Both the position numbers and the translations under genes were made by a program. Below are positions 8,479-14,671 of a stretch of 17,535 bases of DNA, in pieces. The notes under the pieces were generated by a model. That model saw only the letters and a list, made by a program, of their open reading frames with translations, was not told the DNA's origin and searched no databases. Position 1 is the first letter of the stretch; every line of letters begins with the position of its first letter. The stretch is taken from positions 1 to 17,535 of the forward strand of contig CAIXOY010000377.1 in assembly GCA_903921135.1 (NCBI GenBank), written 5' to 3'. This stretch comes from an uncultured Gammaproteobacteria bacterium. GTDB taxonomy: Bacteria > Pseudomonadota > Gammaproteobacteria > Pseudomonadales > UBA5518.

Positions 8479-8483
8479 GGGCG

Positions 8484-8499
8484 CCCTATCCCTTTAGGG
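8484..8499 (+). terminator. Weak hairpin after hrpB
   Basis: A perfect 5-bp stem, CCCTA (8484-8488) and TAGGG (8495-8499), with a 6-base loop follows the hrpB stop. It overlaps the 10-bp palindrome AGGGCGCCCT at 8478-8487. There is no T-run downstream, so it is only a candidate terminator or pause site. Confidence 0.2.
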
Positions 8500-8565
8500 T
8501 CATGGCCCGGCGATATGCGCTGGCGTAGTCTCCCGCTCAAGACAAGAGGCCACCCGGGAGATCTC

Positions 8566-10152
8566 ATGACGACCTGCGGAGAACGTCTCGCACACCTGCT
8601 CGATGCCTGGGGCATCGACACCGCCTTCGGCATTCCCGGCACCCACACCATCGAGTTGTACCGGGGCCTTCCCGCCACCCGCATAAGCCACGTCACGCCC
8701 CGCCACGAACAGGGCGCAGGTTTCATGGCCGACGGCTATGCGCGCGTGACCGGACGCCCCGCCGTGTGCATCACGGTGAGCGGACCGGGCGCGCTCAACA
8801 TCGCCACGGCGATGGGACAGGCGCTCGCGGATTCCCAGCCCATGTTGGTGATCTCGGCAGATAACCGCCTTGCCGAGCGCGGCATGGGCGAGGGCCGACT
8901 GCACGAAACGCCCAACCTTCAGGCTGCAATGGCCGAGGTAAGCCGCTGGAGCCACACCCTTACCCGGCCCGACGAACTGCCACGCGTACTGGCGCGTGCC
9001 TTCGGGATTTTTGCCAGCGCGCGCCCCGGCCCCGTGCATCTCACGTTGCCGCTCGATGTGATCACCGCCAACGCCGATCACGTGCCAGTGGAAACCTGGC
9101 CGCTGCCGAGCCTGCCCGCCGCGGATCCCTCAGCGCTCGCGCGCGCCGCGTCCGTGCTGAATGCGGCCGAAAACCCGGTGATCGCGCTCGGTGGTGGCGC
9201 GGTGGATGCGGGCCCGCTCGCGGCAGCACTGGCCGAGGCACTGGATGCACCGGTCACGCTCACGCACAACGCGAAAGGATTGCTACCGCCCGGGCATCCG
9301 CTGCACGTGATGGGGAGCCCCGCCTACCGCGCCACGCGGGAGCTCTACCACGATGCCGACGTGCTGCTAGGCATCGGCACGGAGTTCGGCGAGACCGACT
9401 ACGACTTTTTCTTCGACGGCGGCTTCGCGCCCACAGCCAAGCTGGTACGGATCGATATCGATGCGGCGCAGCTCGCACGCCAGTTGCGGCCCACGGTGGC
9501 GATACAGGCCGACAGCGCGCTTGCTATCGAGGCGCTGCTGCCGCTGATCGAACGGCGCGCGCGGAACGGGGCTGCGCGAACGGCAGCCGCCAACACCGCG
9601 CTGCGCGCAATGGATCATTCCGGCTACCAGCGATTCCTCGACACCCTGCAAACCGCGCTGCCCGATGCGGTACTTGTCGGGGATTCCACGCAGCCTGCCT
9701 ATTTCGCCGCCCAGCAATTCCACGCCAGCGCGCCGCGCCGCTTCGCGAGCGCTGCGACGGGCTACGGCACGCTGGGCTATGCACTGCCCGCCGCCTTCGG
9801 CGCGAAACTCGGCACGCCGCATCTGCCCGTGATCGCGCTGCTCGGCGACGGTGGGATGCAGTTCACGCTGAACGAACTTTCTTCAGGTGTGGAAGCGGGC
9901 CTGGGTGTGGCGGTGGTGGTGTGGAACAACCACCGCTACGAGATGATCGCGCAGAACTTCGAGACCGCCGGCATGCAGCCCATCGCCTGCGATATCCACA
10001 CGCCGGATTTCACGGCCATCGCGGCGGCTTACGGCTGCCGTAGCGCAAAGCCCCGCGATCACGCAGCGCTTGCACAGGCACTGCGGGAAGCGGCAGCGGC
10101 CAGCGTGCCCACCGTGATCGAGGTCGCCGAAAGCGATTTCCTTTCCGCATGA
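8566..10152 (+). CDS. aruI: 5-guanidino-2-oxopentanoate (2-ketoarginine) decarboxylase, ThDP-dependent
   Basis: This encodes 528 residues of the acetolactate-synthase/benzoylformate-decarboxylase superfamily. An upstream in-frame start exists, but ATG 8566 follows GGGAGA at good spacing and opens directly into the Pyr domain (TTCGERLAHLLDAWGIDTAFGIPG). The proton-relay Glu is E48 in PRHEQGAGFMADGYAR. The middle domain starts near residue 185. The ThDP/Mg motif GDGG begins at 427 and ends with NN at 454-455. The identity as AruI rests on this fold plus the translationally coupled AruH-like aminotransferase: together they would convert arginine to 2-ketoarginine and then to 4-guanidinobutanal plus CO2, the arginine transaminase pathway known in Pseudomonas. 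A different 2-oxo-acid substrate is the main alternative. The enzyme is cytoplasmic. No regulator such as aruRS is in the window. Confidence 0.85.
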   Translation: MTTCGERLAHLLDAWGIDTAFGIPGTHTIELYRGLPATRISHVTPRHEQGAGFMADGYARVTGRPAVCITVSGPGALNIATAMGQALADSQPMLVISADNRLAERGMGEGRLHETPNLQAAMAEVSRWSHTLTRPDELPRVLARAFGIFASARPGPVHLTLPLDVITANADHVPVETWPLPSLPAADPSALARAASVLNAAENPVIALGGGAVDAGPLAAALAEALDAPVTLTHNAKGLLPPGHPLHVMGSPAYRATRELYHDADVLLGIGTEFGETDYDFFFDGGFAPTAKLVRIDIDAAQLARQLRPTVAIQADSALAIEALLPLIERRARNGAARTAAANTALRAMDHSGYQRFLDTLQTALPDAVLVGDSTQPAYFAAQQFHASAPRRFASAATGYGTLGYALPAAFGAKLGTPHLPVIALLGDGGMQFTLNELSSGVEAGLGVAVVVWNNHRYEMIAQNFETAGMQPIACDIHTPDFTAIAAAYGCRSAKPRDHAALAQALREAAAASVPTVIEVAESDFLSA

Positions 10153-11336
10153 GCAACTTCAACGCTCGCTACAGCCAGTCTGCCGCACGCCTCGACGCCA
10201 GCGCAGACGACAGCGCATGGCGCGTGCACGAGCGCGCACTCGAGCGCCGCCGCGCCGGCGATGACGTGATACTGCTCTGCATCGGAGACCCGGACTTCGA
10301 TACCCCGCCACTCATTTTCGGCGAGGCCCTCGGCGCGATGCGCGCGGGCCGCACCCATTATTCGCCGCCCGCGGGCGAACCCGCGCTGCGCGAAGCGATC
10401 GCCGAGATCGAGAGTCGCACATCGCCGCACCCCTGCCGGCCTGAAGAGGTGGTGGTGTTCGCGGGCGCGACGAACGCGCTCTTCGCGGTGATGGCCACGC
10501 TGATCGATCCGGGGGAGAGCATCGTGGTGCCCGAGCCCATGTACGTGGGCTACACACCGATCTTCCAGGCGCTGGGCATCGAGGTGCTGCCGGTGCCGCT
10601 CCTCGCGGAGCAGAACTTCCGCCTCGACATTCCCGCCATGCAACGCGCAGTGCGCCCCGGCACCCGCGCGATGCTGATCAACACGCCGGGTAACCCCGCG
10701 GGAAACATGATCGAGGCCGACCAGATGGCCGATCTCGCCGCATTCTGCCGCGAGCAGGGCCTGTGGCTGATCTGCGACGAGGTCTACTCGATGATCACCT
10801 TCAGCCGCCGCCACACCAGTCTTCGTGCAGCCGCGCAGCGCACCGACAACGTGGTGATGGTCGATGCGCTCTCCAAATCACACGCCATGAGCGGCTGGCG
10901 GATCGGCTGGACGGTCTCTCCCGAGCCTCTCGCCGAGCGGCTCGCGCGCCTGGGCATGGCGATGCTCTTCGGCTGCTCGCAGTTCATCCAGGATGCAGCG
11001 GCCTTCGCGCTGCGCAACGACGACGTCTACGTCGAGAAAATGCGCCTCGAGTACCTCGCCCGCCGGGACCTGCTGGTGGCCGGGCTGAACGCCCTGCCGG
11101 GGCTGCGCTGCGCCGTGCCGGATGCGGGGATGTTCGTGATGGTGGACGTCTCGGGTACGGGGCAGGATGGCCTCGCGTTCGCCGAGCGGCTCTTCGATGC
11201 AGCGGGCGTCTCCACGGTGCCCGGCGTGGGTTTCGGCCCGAGCGGCAGGAACTATGTGCGCATCAGCCTGGCGCAGGATCGCGCGACGCTGGCGCGCGCG
11301 CTGGAGCGGATCGCAAGCTTCCTCGTCCACCCATAG
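10149..11336 (+). CDS. aruH: Arginine:pyruvate transaminase-like class I aminotransferase
   Basis: This encodes 395 residues of fold-type I PLP enzyme. The ATG overlaps the aruI stop by four bases (ATGA), indicating translational coupling. Visible elements are GDPDFDTP (46-53), N182 in NTPGNPAG, D210 and Y213 in CDEVYS, the PLP lysine K243 in LSKSHAMSGWRIGW, and the carboxylate-binding R371 in YVRISLA. From memory, the SKSHAM-GWR-GW, FIQDAA and GMFVMVD blocks match Pseudomonas aeruginosa AruH closely. The enzyme would transfer the alpha-amino group of L-arginine to pyruvate, giving 2-ketoarginine and alanine, for the decarboxylase encoded just upstream. Another amino donor is possible, but the pairing argues for arginine. 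The gene is followed at once by a REP cluster that may stabilise or end the transcript. Confidence 0.85.
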   Translation: MSNFNARYSQSAARLDASADDSAWRVHERALERRRAGDDVILLCIGDPDFDTPPLIFGEALGAMRAGRTHYSPPAGEPALREAIAEIESRTSPHPCRPEEVVVFAGATNALFAVMATLIDPGESIVVPEPMYVGYTPIFQALGIEVLPVPLLAEQNFRLDIPAMQRAVRPGTRAMLINTPGNPAGNMIEADQMADLAAFCREQGLWLICDEVYSMITFSRRHTSLRAAAQRTDNVVMVDALSKSHAMSGWRIGWTVSPEPLAERLARLGMAMLFGCSQFIQDAAAFALRNDDVYVEKMRLEYLARRDLLVAGLNALPGLRCAVPDAGMFVMVDVSGTGQDGLAFAERLFDAAGVSTVPGVGFGPSGRNYVRISLAQDRATLARALERIASFLVHP

Positions 11337-11339
11337 GAT

Positions 11340-11480
11340 CGGGCCATGCCCGCGGCATCCCGCGCCTGTGGGAGCGGGCCATGCCCGCGACTGTGCGTTC
11401 GCCCAGCCTGCTGTCGCGCGCATGGCGCGCTCCCACATACAGCTTCATCCTTGCCCTGTGGGAGGGGGCCATGCCCCCGA
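11340..11480. repeat. REP-like cluster: four short palindromic elements in both orientations
   Basis: Four copies of a GTGGGAG-plus-hairpin unit lie just after aruH. Hairpin cores are CGGGC-CAT-GCCCG at 11340-11352 (partial unit) and 11375-11387 (full unit from 11365), CGCGC-ATG-GCGCG at 11417-11429 (inverted unit, ending TCCCACAT), and GGGGC-CAT-GCCCC at 11465-11477 (full unit from 11454). Substitutions in the stems are compensated on both sides, which supports selection for the fold or spread as REP elements. A degenerate fifth piece, CCTGTGGGCCATG, lies at 11536-11548. The cluster fills the gap between aruH and the DUF2256 gene and may protect or terminate the aru message. Confidence 0.75.
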
Positions 11481-11545
11481 CTATTGCAGCCTCGGCTTTG
11501 CAGCCCGGGGGAACCATACCGCCTTCGGCGCCGTACCTGTGGGCC

Positions 11546-11827
11546 ATGAGCAACTCACCCCACTCCAACACCCCCACCCGCTGGAAAGGCAACAAATCCT
11601 CCCTGCCCTCCAAGCCCTGCGCCGTCTGCGGCCGCACAATGACATGGCGCCGTGCGTGGGCCCGCAACTGGGACGCAGTGCTGTATTGCTCTGACCCCTG
11701 TCGTAAAAAACGCTCCCACCGTGCAGGCGAAGCCGGAGCGAGCCACACACGCACGGAGCCTGCAGGCGCGGAGTCCAGCGCCACATTGAACACCGACAAG
11801 AGAAACGACAAGCGACATGAGCGCTGA
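11546..11827 (+). CDS. DUF2256 zinc-ribbon-like protein
   Basis: This encodes 93 residues. The core at residues 19-57 matches the DUF2256 pattern: SLPSKPCAVCGR, TWRRAWARNWDAVLYCS, PCRKKR. The four Cys, C25, C28, C48 and C52, are arranged as two CxxC-type knuckles and should bind zinc. Family members are usually little longer than the core; here a 37-residue Lys/Arg/Ser/Glu-rich tail follows and is probably disordered. ATG 11546 is the only reasonable start (no in-frame GTG or TTG follows before the core), and it lies within a degenerate REP fragment with no clear ribosome binding site. The 3' end overlaps the photolyase start by 11 bases. I recall DUF2256 genes often sitting beside FeS-type photolyase genes, which fits; the molecular role is unknown. 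Confidence 0.85.
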   Translation: MSNSPHSNTPTRWKGNKSSLPSKPCAVCGRTMTWRRAWARNWDAVLYCSDPCRKKRSHRAGEAGASHTRTEPAGAESSATLNTDKRNDKRHER

Positions 11828-13370
11828 CCCTCTCCGTCATCTGGTGATCGTTCTCGGCGATCAGTTGGACATCGACGCCGCCTGCTTCGACGGTTTCGAT
11901 CCCTCGAAAGATGCGGTGTGGATGGCCGAGGTGGCGGAAGAATCCACCCACGTGCCCTCCAGCAAGCAGCGCACGGCGTTCTTCCTCTCGGCCATGCGGC
12001 ACTTCGCGCAGGCGCTGCGGGCAAAAGGTCGGACACTGCATTACACCCAACTGGACGAGCCCTCCAACCCGGGCACGCTCGCAGACGTTCTGGCGCGTGA
12101 CATCGAGCGGTTGCGCCCCTCGGCATTGCTGCTTACCGCTCCCGGAGACTCGCGCGTGCTGCAGGCGCTGCGCGACGTGACAGCCCAAGCCGGCCTGCCG
12201 CTCGACCTGCGCGATGACCGCCACTTTTTCAGCACCGTACGCGATTTCGCCGCGCACGCCGCAGGGCGCAAGCAACTGCGCATGGAGTACTTCTATCGCG
12301 AGATGCGCCGGCGTCACGGTGTGCTGATGGACGGCAGCGAGCCCGAAGGCGGGCAGTGGAATTTCGACGCAGAGAACCGCGAGAGCTTCGGCCGCGGCGG
12401 GCCCGTCGACGTACCCACACCACACCGCGTAACGCCGGACCCGATCACTCAAGAGGTGATCGCACTGGTGAACTCCCGCTTCGCCACGCACCCGGGCACG
12501 CTCGAGAGCTTCGGCTGGCCCGTGACGCGCGAGGACGCGCTGCAAGCGCTGGAGGCCTTCATTCGCGAGCGGCTGCCCCACTTCGGGCGCTGGCAGGACG
12601 CGCTCTGGCCCGGCGAGCCCTGGCTTTGGCACGCGCACATCTCCGCGGCACTCAACTGCAAGTTGCTGTCAGCACGCGAAGTGGTGGCCGCAGCAGAACA
12701 GGCGTGGCGTGCGGGCGCCGTTCCCATCGCGAGCGCCGAAGGTTTCATCCGCCAGATCCTCGGCTGGCGCGAATACGTACGCGGCATCTACTGGACGCAG
12801 ATGCCCGCGTATCTGGAACGGAACAGCCTCGACGCTCACGAAGCCCTGCCCGCGTTCTACTGGAGCGGCGAGACGCGCATGGCCTGCATGGCGGATGCGA
12901 TCGGGCAAACCCTCGAGCACGGCTACGCGCACCACATCCAGCGCCTGATGGTGACAGGGCTTTATGCGCTGCTGCTCGGCGTCGATCCCAAGGAGGTACA
13001 CGCGTGGTACCTCGCGGTGTACGTCGACGCGGTGGAGTGGGTGGAACTACCCAACACGCTCGGCATGAGTCAGGCCGCGGACGGCGGACTCATGGCGAGC
13101 AAGCCCTATATCGCGAGCGGCAAGTACATCGAACGTATGAGCGCCGGCAGCCTCTGCGCGCGCTGTCCCTACCGACCCGCGGAGCGCAGCGGCGACAAGG
13201 CCTGCCCTTTCACCACGCTCTACTGGGATTTCCTGCTGCGCCACGAGAGTTCGCTTGCGGCCAACCCGCGCACGGTGATGCAGGTGCGCAATCTCGCGCG
13301 GGTGAACGAGGATGAACGCGCGCGGATTCGCGCGCGCGCCGCGGACGTGCGCACGGGGCAGATCGCCTGA
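11817..13370 (+). CDS. FeS-type bacterial cryptochrome / (6-4) photolyase (deoxyribodipyrimidine photolyase-related)
   Basis: This encodes 517 residues, full length for the FeS-BCP family (Agrobacterium PhrB/Rhodobacter CryB type), which uses FAD, a lumazine-type antenna and a [4Fe-4S] cluster to repair UV (6-4) photoproducts or sense light. The N-terminal Rossmann part begins LRHLVIVLGDQLD (6-18). The four cluster cysteines are C357 (RMACMAD), C447 and C450 (CARC) and C463 (DKAC); the 90-3-13 spacing is almost that of PhrB. The FAD/active-site region contains EWVELPNTLGMSQAADGG (about 401-418) and SKPYIASGKYI. The start overlaps the DUF2256 gene, so the two are coupled. Its 3' 700 bases recur in a decayed form at 14141-14667. 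Repair versus photoreceptor function cannot be decided from sequence alone. Confidence 0.95.
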   Translation: MSADPLRHLVIVLGDQLDIDAACFDGFDPSKDAVWMAEVAEESTHVPSSKQRTAFFLSAMRHFAQALRAKGRTLHYTQLDEPSNPGTLADVLARDIERLRPSALLLTAPGDSRVLQALRDVTAQAGLPLDLRDDRHFFSTVRDFAAHAAGRKQLRMEYFYREMRRRHGVLMDGSEPEGGQWNFDAENRESFGRGGPVDVPTPHRVTPDPITQEVIALVNSRFATHPGTLESFGWPVTREDALQALEAFIRERLPHFGRWQDALWPGEPWLWHAHISAALNCKLLSAREVVAAAEQAWRAGAVPIASAEGFIRQILGWREYVRGIYWTQMPAYLERNSLDAHEALPAFYWSGETRMACMADAIGQTLEHGYAHHIQRLMVTGLYALLLGVDPKEVHAWYLAVYVDAVEWVELPNTLGMSQAADGGLMASKPYIASGKYIERMSAGSLCARCPYRPAERSGDKACPFTTLYWDFLLRHESSLAANPRTVMQVRNLARVNEDERARIRARAADVRTGQIA

Positions 13371-13374
13371 GACT
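12675..13374 (+). repeat. Parental copy of the duplicated photolyase 3' segment
   Basis: This stretch of the intact photolyase gene (residue 287 to just past the stop) pairs with 14141-14666. Alignment by eye gives about 46 substitutions in about 526 aligned bases (about 91% identity) and two gaps of 69 and 105 bases, both in the second copy. Homology ends about 4 bases after the stop codon, with only weak similarity beyond. Confidence 0.9.
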
Positions 13375-13408
13375 CGCGGCCCGGGAAAGCATCACCCATC
13401 CGCTCGCA

Positions 13409-13439
13409 TTGGCACTTTAATAACGCCCTGCGTTACTAT
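13409..13439 (+). promoter_or_regulatory. Putative higBA promoter
   Basis: The sequence has TTGGCA (13409-13414, 5 of 6 to the -35 consensus) and TACTAT (13434-13439, 4 of 6 to -10), with a 19-base spacer, or 18 using TTACTA. The expected start of transcription falls at or next to the higB ATG (13446), which has no ribosome binding site, so the toxin message may be leaderless. Confidence 0.5.
13421..13435 (+). promoter_or_regulatory. Inverted-repeat operator candidate for HigA
   Basis: A perfect palindrome, TAACGC-CCT-GCGTTA (6-3-6), lies between the -35 and -10 elements and overlaps the -10. HigA-type antitoxins autorepress their operons through such sites, so this is the expected operator position. 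Binding is inferred. Confidence 0.5.
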
Positions 13440-13445
13440 CGCGTC

Positions 13446-13727
13446 ATGGCGATCCAATCCTTTGCATGCACTGACACCGAGGCGCTGTTCAACCGTGAAC
13501 GTGTTGCCCGGTTCTCCGGTATGCAGTCGGTCGCCAGACGCAAACTGGAGCAACTCGACTGGGCCGCACGGCTACAGGATCTGCGCATCCCGCCGGGGAA
13601 CCGGCTGGAAGCCCTGCGGGGCAACCGTGAAGGTCAGCACAGCGTCCGTATCAACGACCAGTTCCGGATCTGCTTCGTCTGGACCAAGGACGGCCCGCAG
13701 GATGTAGAGATAGTGGACTACCACTGA
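13446..13727 (+). CDS. higB: HigB-type toxin (RelE-superfamily mRNA interferase)
   Basis: This encodes 93 residues, the usual size. It has the HigB plasmid-maintenance killer pattern: an N-terminal IQSFACTDTEALF strand-helix, a basic helix (RRKLEQLDWA at 50s region preceded by SGMQSVA), then PPGNRLEALRGNREGQHSVRINDQFRICFVW (59-89 region) and the terminal VEIVDYH. In this superfamily the toxin cleaves mRNA on the ribosome; the basic residues and the terminal YH are the likely functional positions. The ATG at 13446 aligns with family starts but has no ribosome binding site and sits about 7 bases from the -10. It is toxin-first, as is typical for HigBA, with the antitoxin gene 14 bases downstream. 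Confidence 0.92.
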   Translation: MAIQSFACTDTEALFNRERVARFSGMQSVARRKLEQLDWAARLQDLRIPPGNRLEALRGNREGQHSVRINDQFRICFVWTKDGPQDVEIVDYH

Positions 13728-13741
13728 CACAGGTGAATGCA

Positions 13742-14047
13742 ATGGCCAGAAAACTGCCCCCGATCCACCCCGGCGAGGTGCTCAAGGAAGATTTCCTGAC
13801 GCCGCTTGGCGTCAGCAATTACCGCCTGGCCAAAGAGATCGGCGTACCCGCCCAGCGCATCGGTGAGATCATCGCGGGGCGCCGTGGCATCAGCGCAGAC
13901 ACCGATCTCAGGCTGTGCCGATTTTTCGGTCTCTCGGAGGGCTACTGGCTGAGAGGCCAGGCGCGATACGACACCGAGTGCGCCAAGGACAGCATCGGCA
14001 GGGAGCTGGAGAAAATCCGCCCCTTCACCCCGGAGCAGGCCGCCTGA
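13742..14047 (+). CDS. higA: HigA-type antitoxin (HTH XRE family)
   Basis: This encodes 101 residues. It starts MARKLPPIHPGEVLKEDFL, the hallmark HPGE(I/V)L opening of HigA antidotes, then an HTH made of SNYRLAKEIGVPAQRIGEIIAGRRGIS (about 26-52) and DLRLCRFFGLSEGYWLRGQARYD. A GTG at 13733 is in frame, but ATG 13742 is chosen because AGGTGA lies 5 bases before it. The protein should neutralise HigB and repress the operon through the palindrome at 13421-13435. A small hairpin (14084-14098) follows. The module lies between the full-length photolyase gene and its truncated repeat copy, suggesting it entered with the rearrangement. Confidence 0.93.
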   Translation: MARKLPPIHPGEVLKEDFLTPLGVSNYRLAKEIGVPAQRIGEIIAGRRGISADTDLRLCRFFGLSEGYWLRGQARYDTECAKDSIGRELEKIRPFTPEQAA

Positions 14048-14083
14048 GCTGCTACAACGCCCCGTCCGCCCGCCTGATCAATT

Positions 14084-14098
14084 CGCGGCAAAACCGCG
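14084..14098 (+). terminator. Hairpin downstream of higA
   Basis: A perfect 5-bp stem, CGCGG (14084-14088) and CCGCG (14094-14098), with the loop CAAAA lies 36 bases after the higA stop. There is no T-run, so it is a weak terminator candidate. The rest of 14048-14140 shows nothing recognisable. Confidence 0.25.
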
Positions 14099-14140
14099 CG
14101 ACCAGCAACAGAGAGGACACCGGTACACGCTGCTTGGTGC

Positions 14141-14662
14141 CGTGAAGTGGTGGCCGCAGCAGAACAGGCGTGGCGCGCGGGCGCCGTTCCCATCGCGAGC
14201 GCCGAAGGTTTCATCCGCCAGGTCCTCGGCTGGCGCGAATACGTGCGCGGCATCTACTGGAGCGGCGAGACGCGCATGGCCTGCATGGCGGATGCGATCG
14301 CTCAGACGCTCACGCACGGCTACGCGCACCACATCCAGCGCCTGATGGTGACAGGGCTCTATGCGCTGTTACTCGGCGTGCATCCGAAGGGGGTCCACCA
14401 GTGGTACCTCGCGGTGTACGTCGAGCGCATGAGCGCGGGCAGTCTCTGTGCGCGCTGCCCTTATCGCCCCGCCGAGCGTATCGGCGAGAACGCCTGCCCC
14501 TTCACCACGCTCTACTGGGATTTCCTGCTGCGCCACGAACAGGCGCTGGCCGCCAACCCGCGCACGGTGATGCAGGTACGCAATCTCGCGCGGGTGAACG
14601 AGGACGAACGCGCGCGGATTCGCGCACGCGCCGCGGACGTGCGCACGGGGCAGATCGCCTGA
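14141..14662 (+). pseudogene. Truncated, internally deleted photolyase C-terminal copy
   Basis: This is homologous to residues 287-517 of the intact photolyase gene 1.5 kb upstream. The N-terminal antenna/Rossmann half is absent, and two internal blocks are gone: 23 residues (69 bases) between GIY and WSGETR, and 35 residues (105 bases) between VYV and ERMSAG. The second block carried the conserved FAD/active-site sequence ELPNTLGMSQAADGG, so photolyase activity is excluded. The frame remains open from the break to TGA 14660-14662, most substitutions are in third positions, and all four cluster-type cysteines survive. There is no credible start: the first in-frame GTG (14147) lacks a ribosome binding site and a promoter. 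It ends 9 bases from the stop of the convergent RTX gene. A pseudogene remnant is the best call; a short expressed FeS fragment is unlikely but not excluded. Confidence 0.85.
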
Positions 14663-14671
14663 GACGCGCAG

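Noticed and set aside
8478..8487. Palindrome AGGGCGCCCT after hrpB as an operator
   Set aside because: A single 10-bp GC-rich palindrome overlapping the stop codon is expected by chance in DNA of this composition; there is no second site.
10763..11545. N-terminal extension of the DUF2256 frame back into aruH
   Set aside because: The frame is open by GC bias but out of phase with aruH and has no family similarity; the DUF2256 core begins only after 11546.
12356..13315. Second plus-strand frame of 319 codons within the photolyase gene
   Set aside because: Arg/Ala-rich off-frame reading of a gene with complete family motifs.
14147..14662. Remnant photolyase copy as a functional 171-residue protein
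   Set aside because: It has no start signal, lacks the N-terminal half and the FAD/active-site block, and is best read as a pseudogene.
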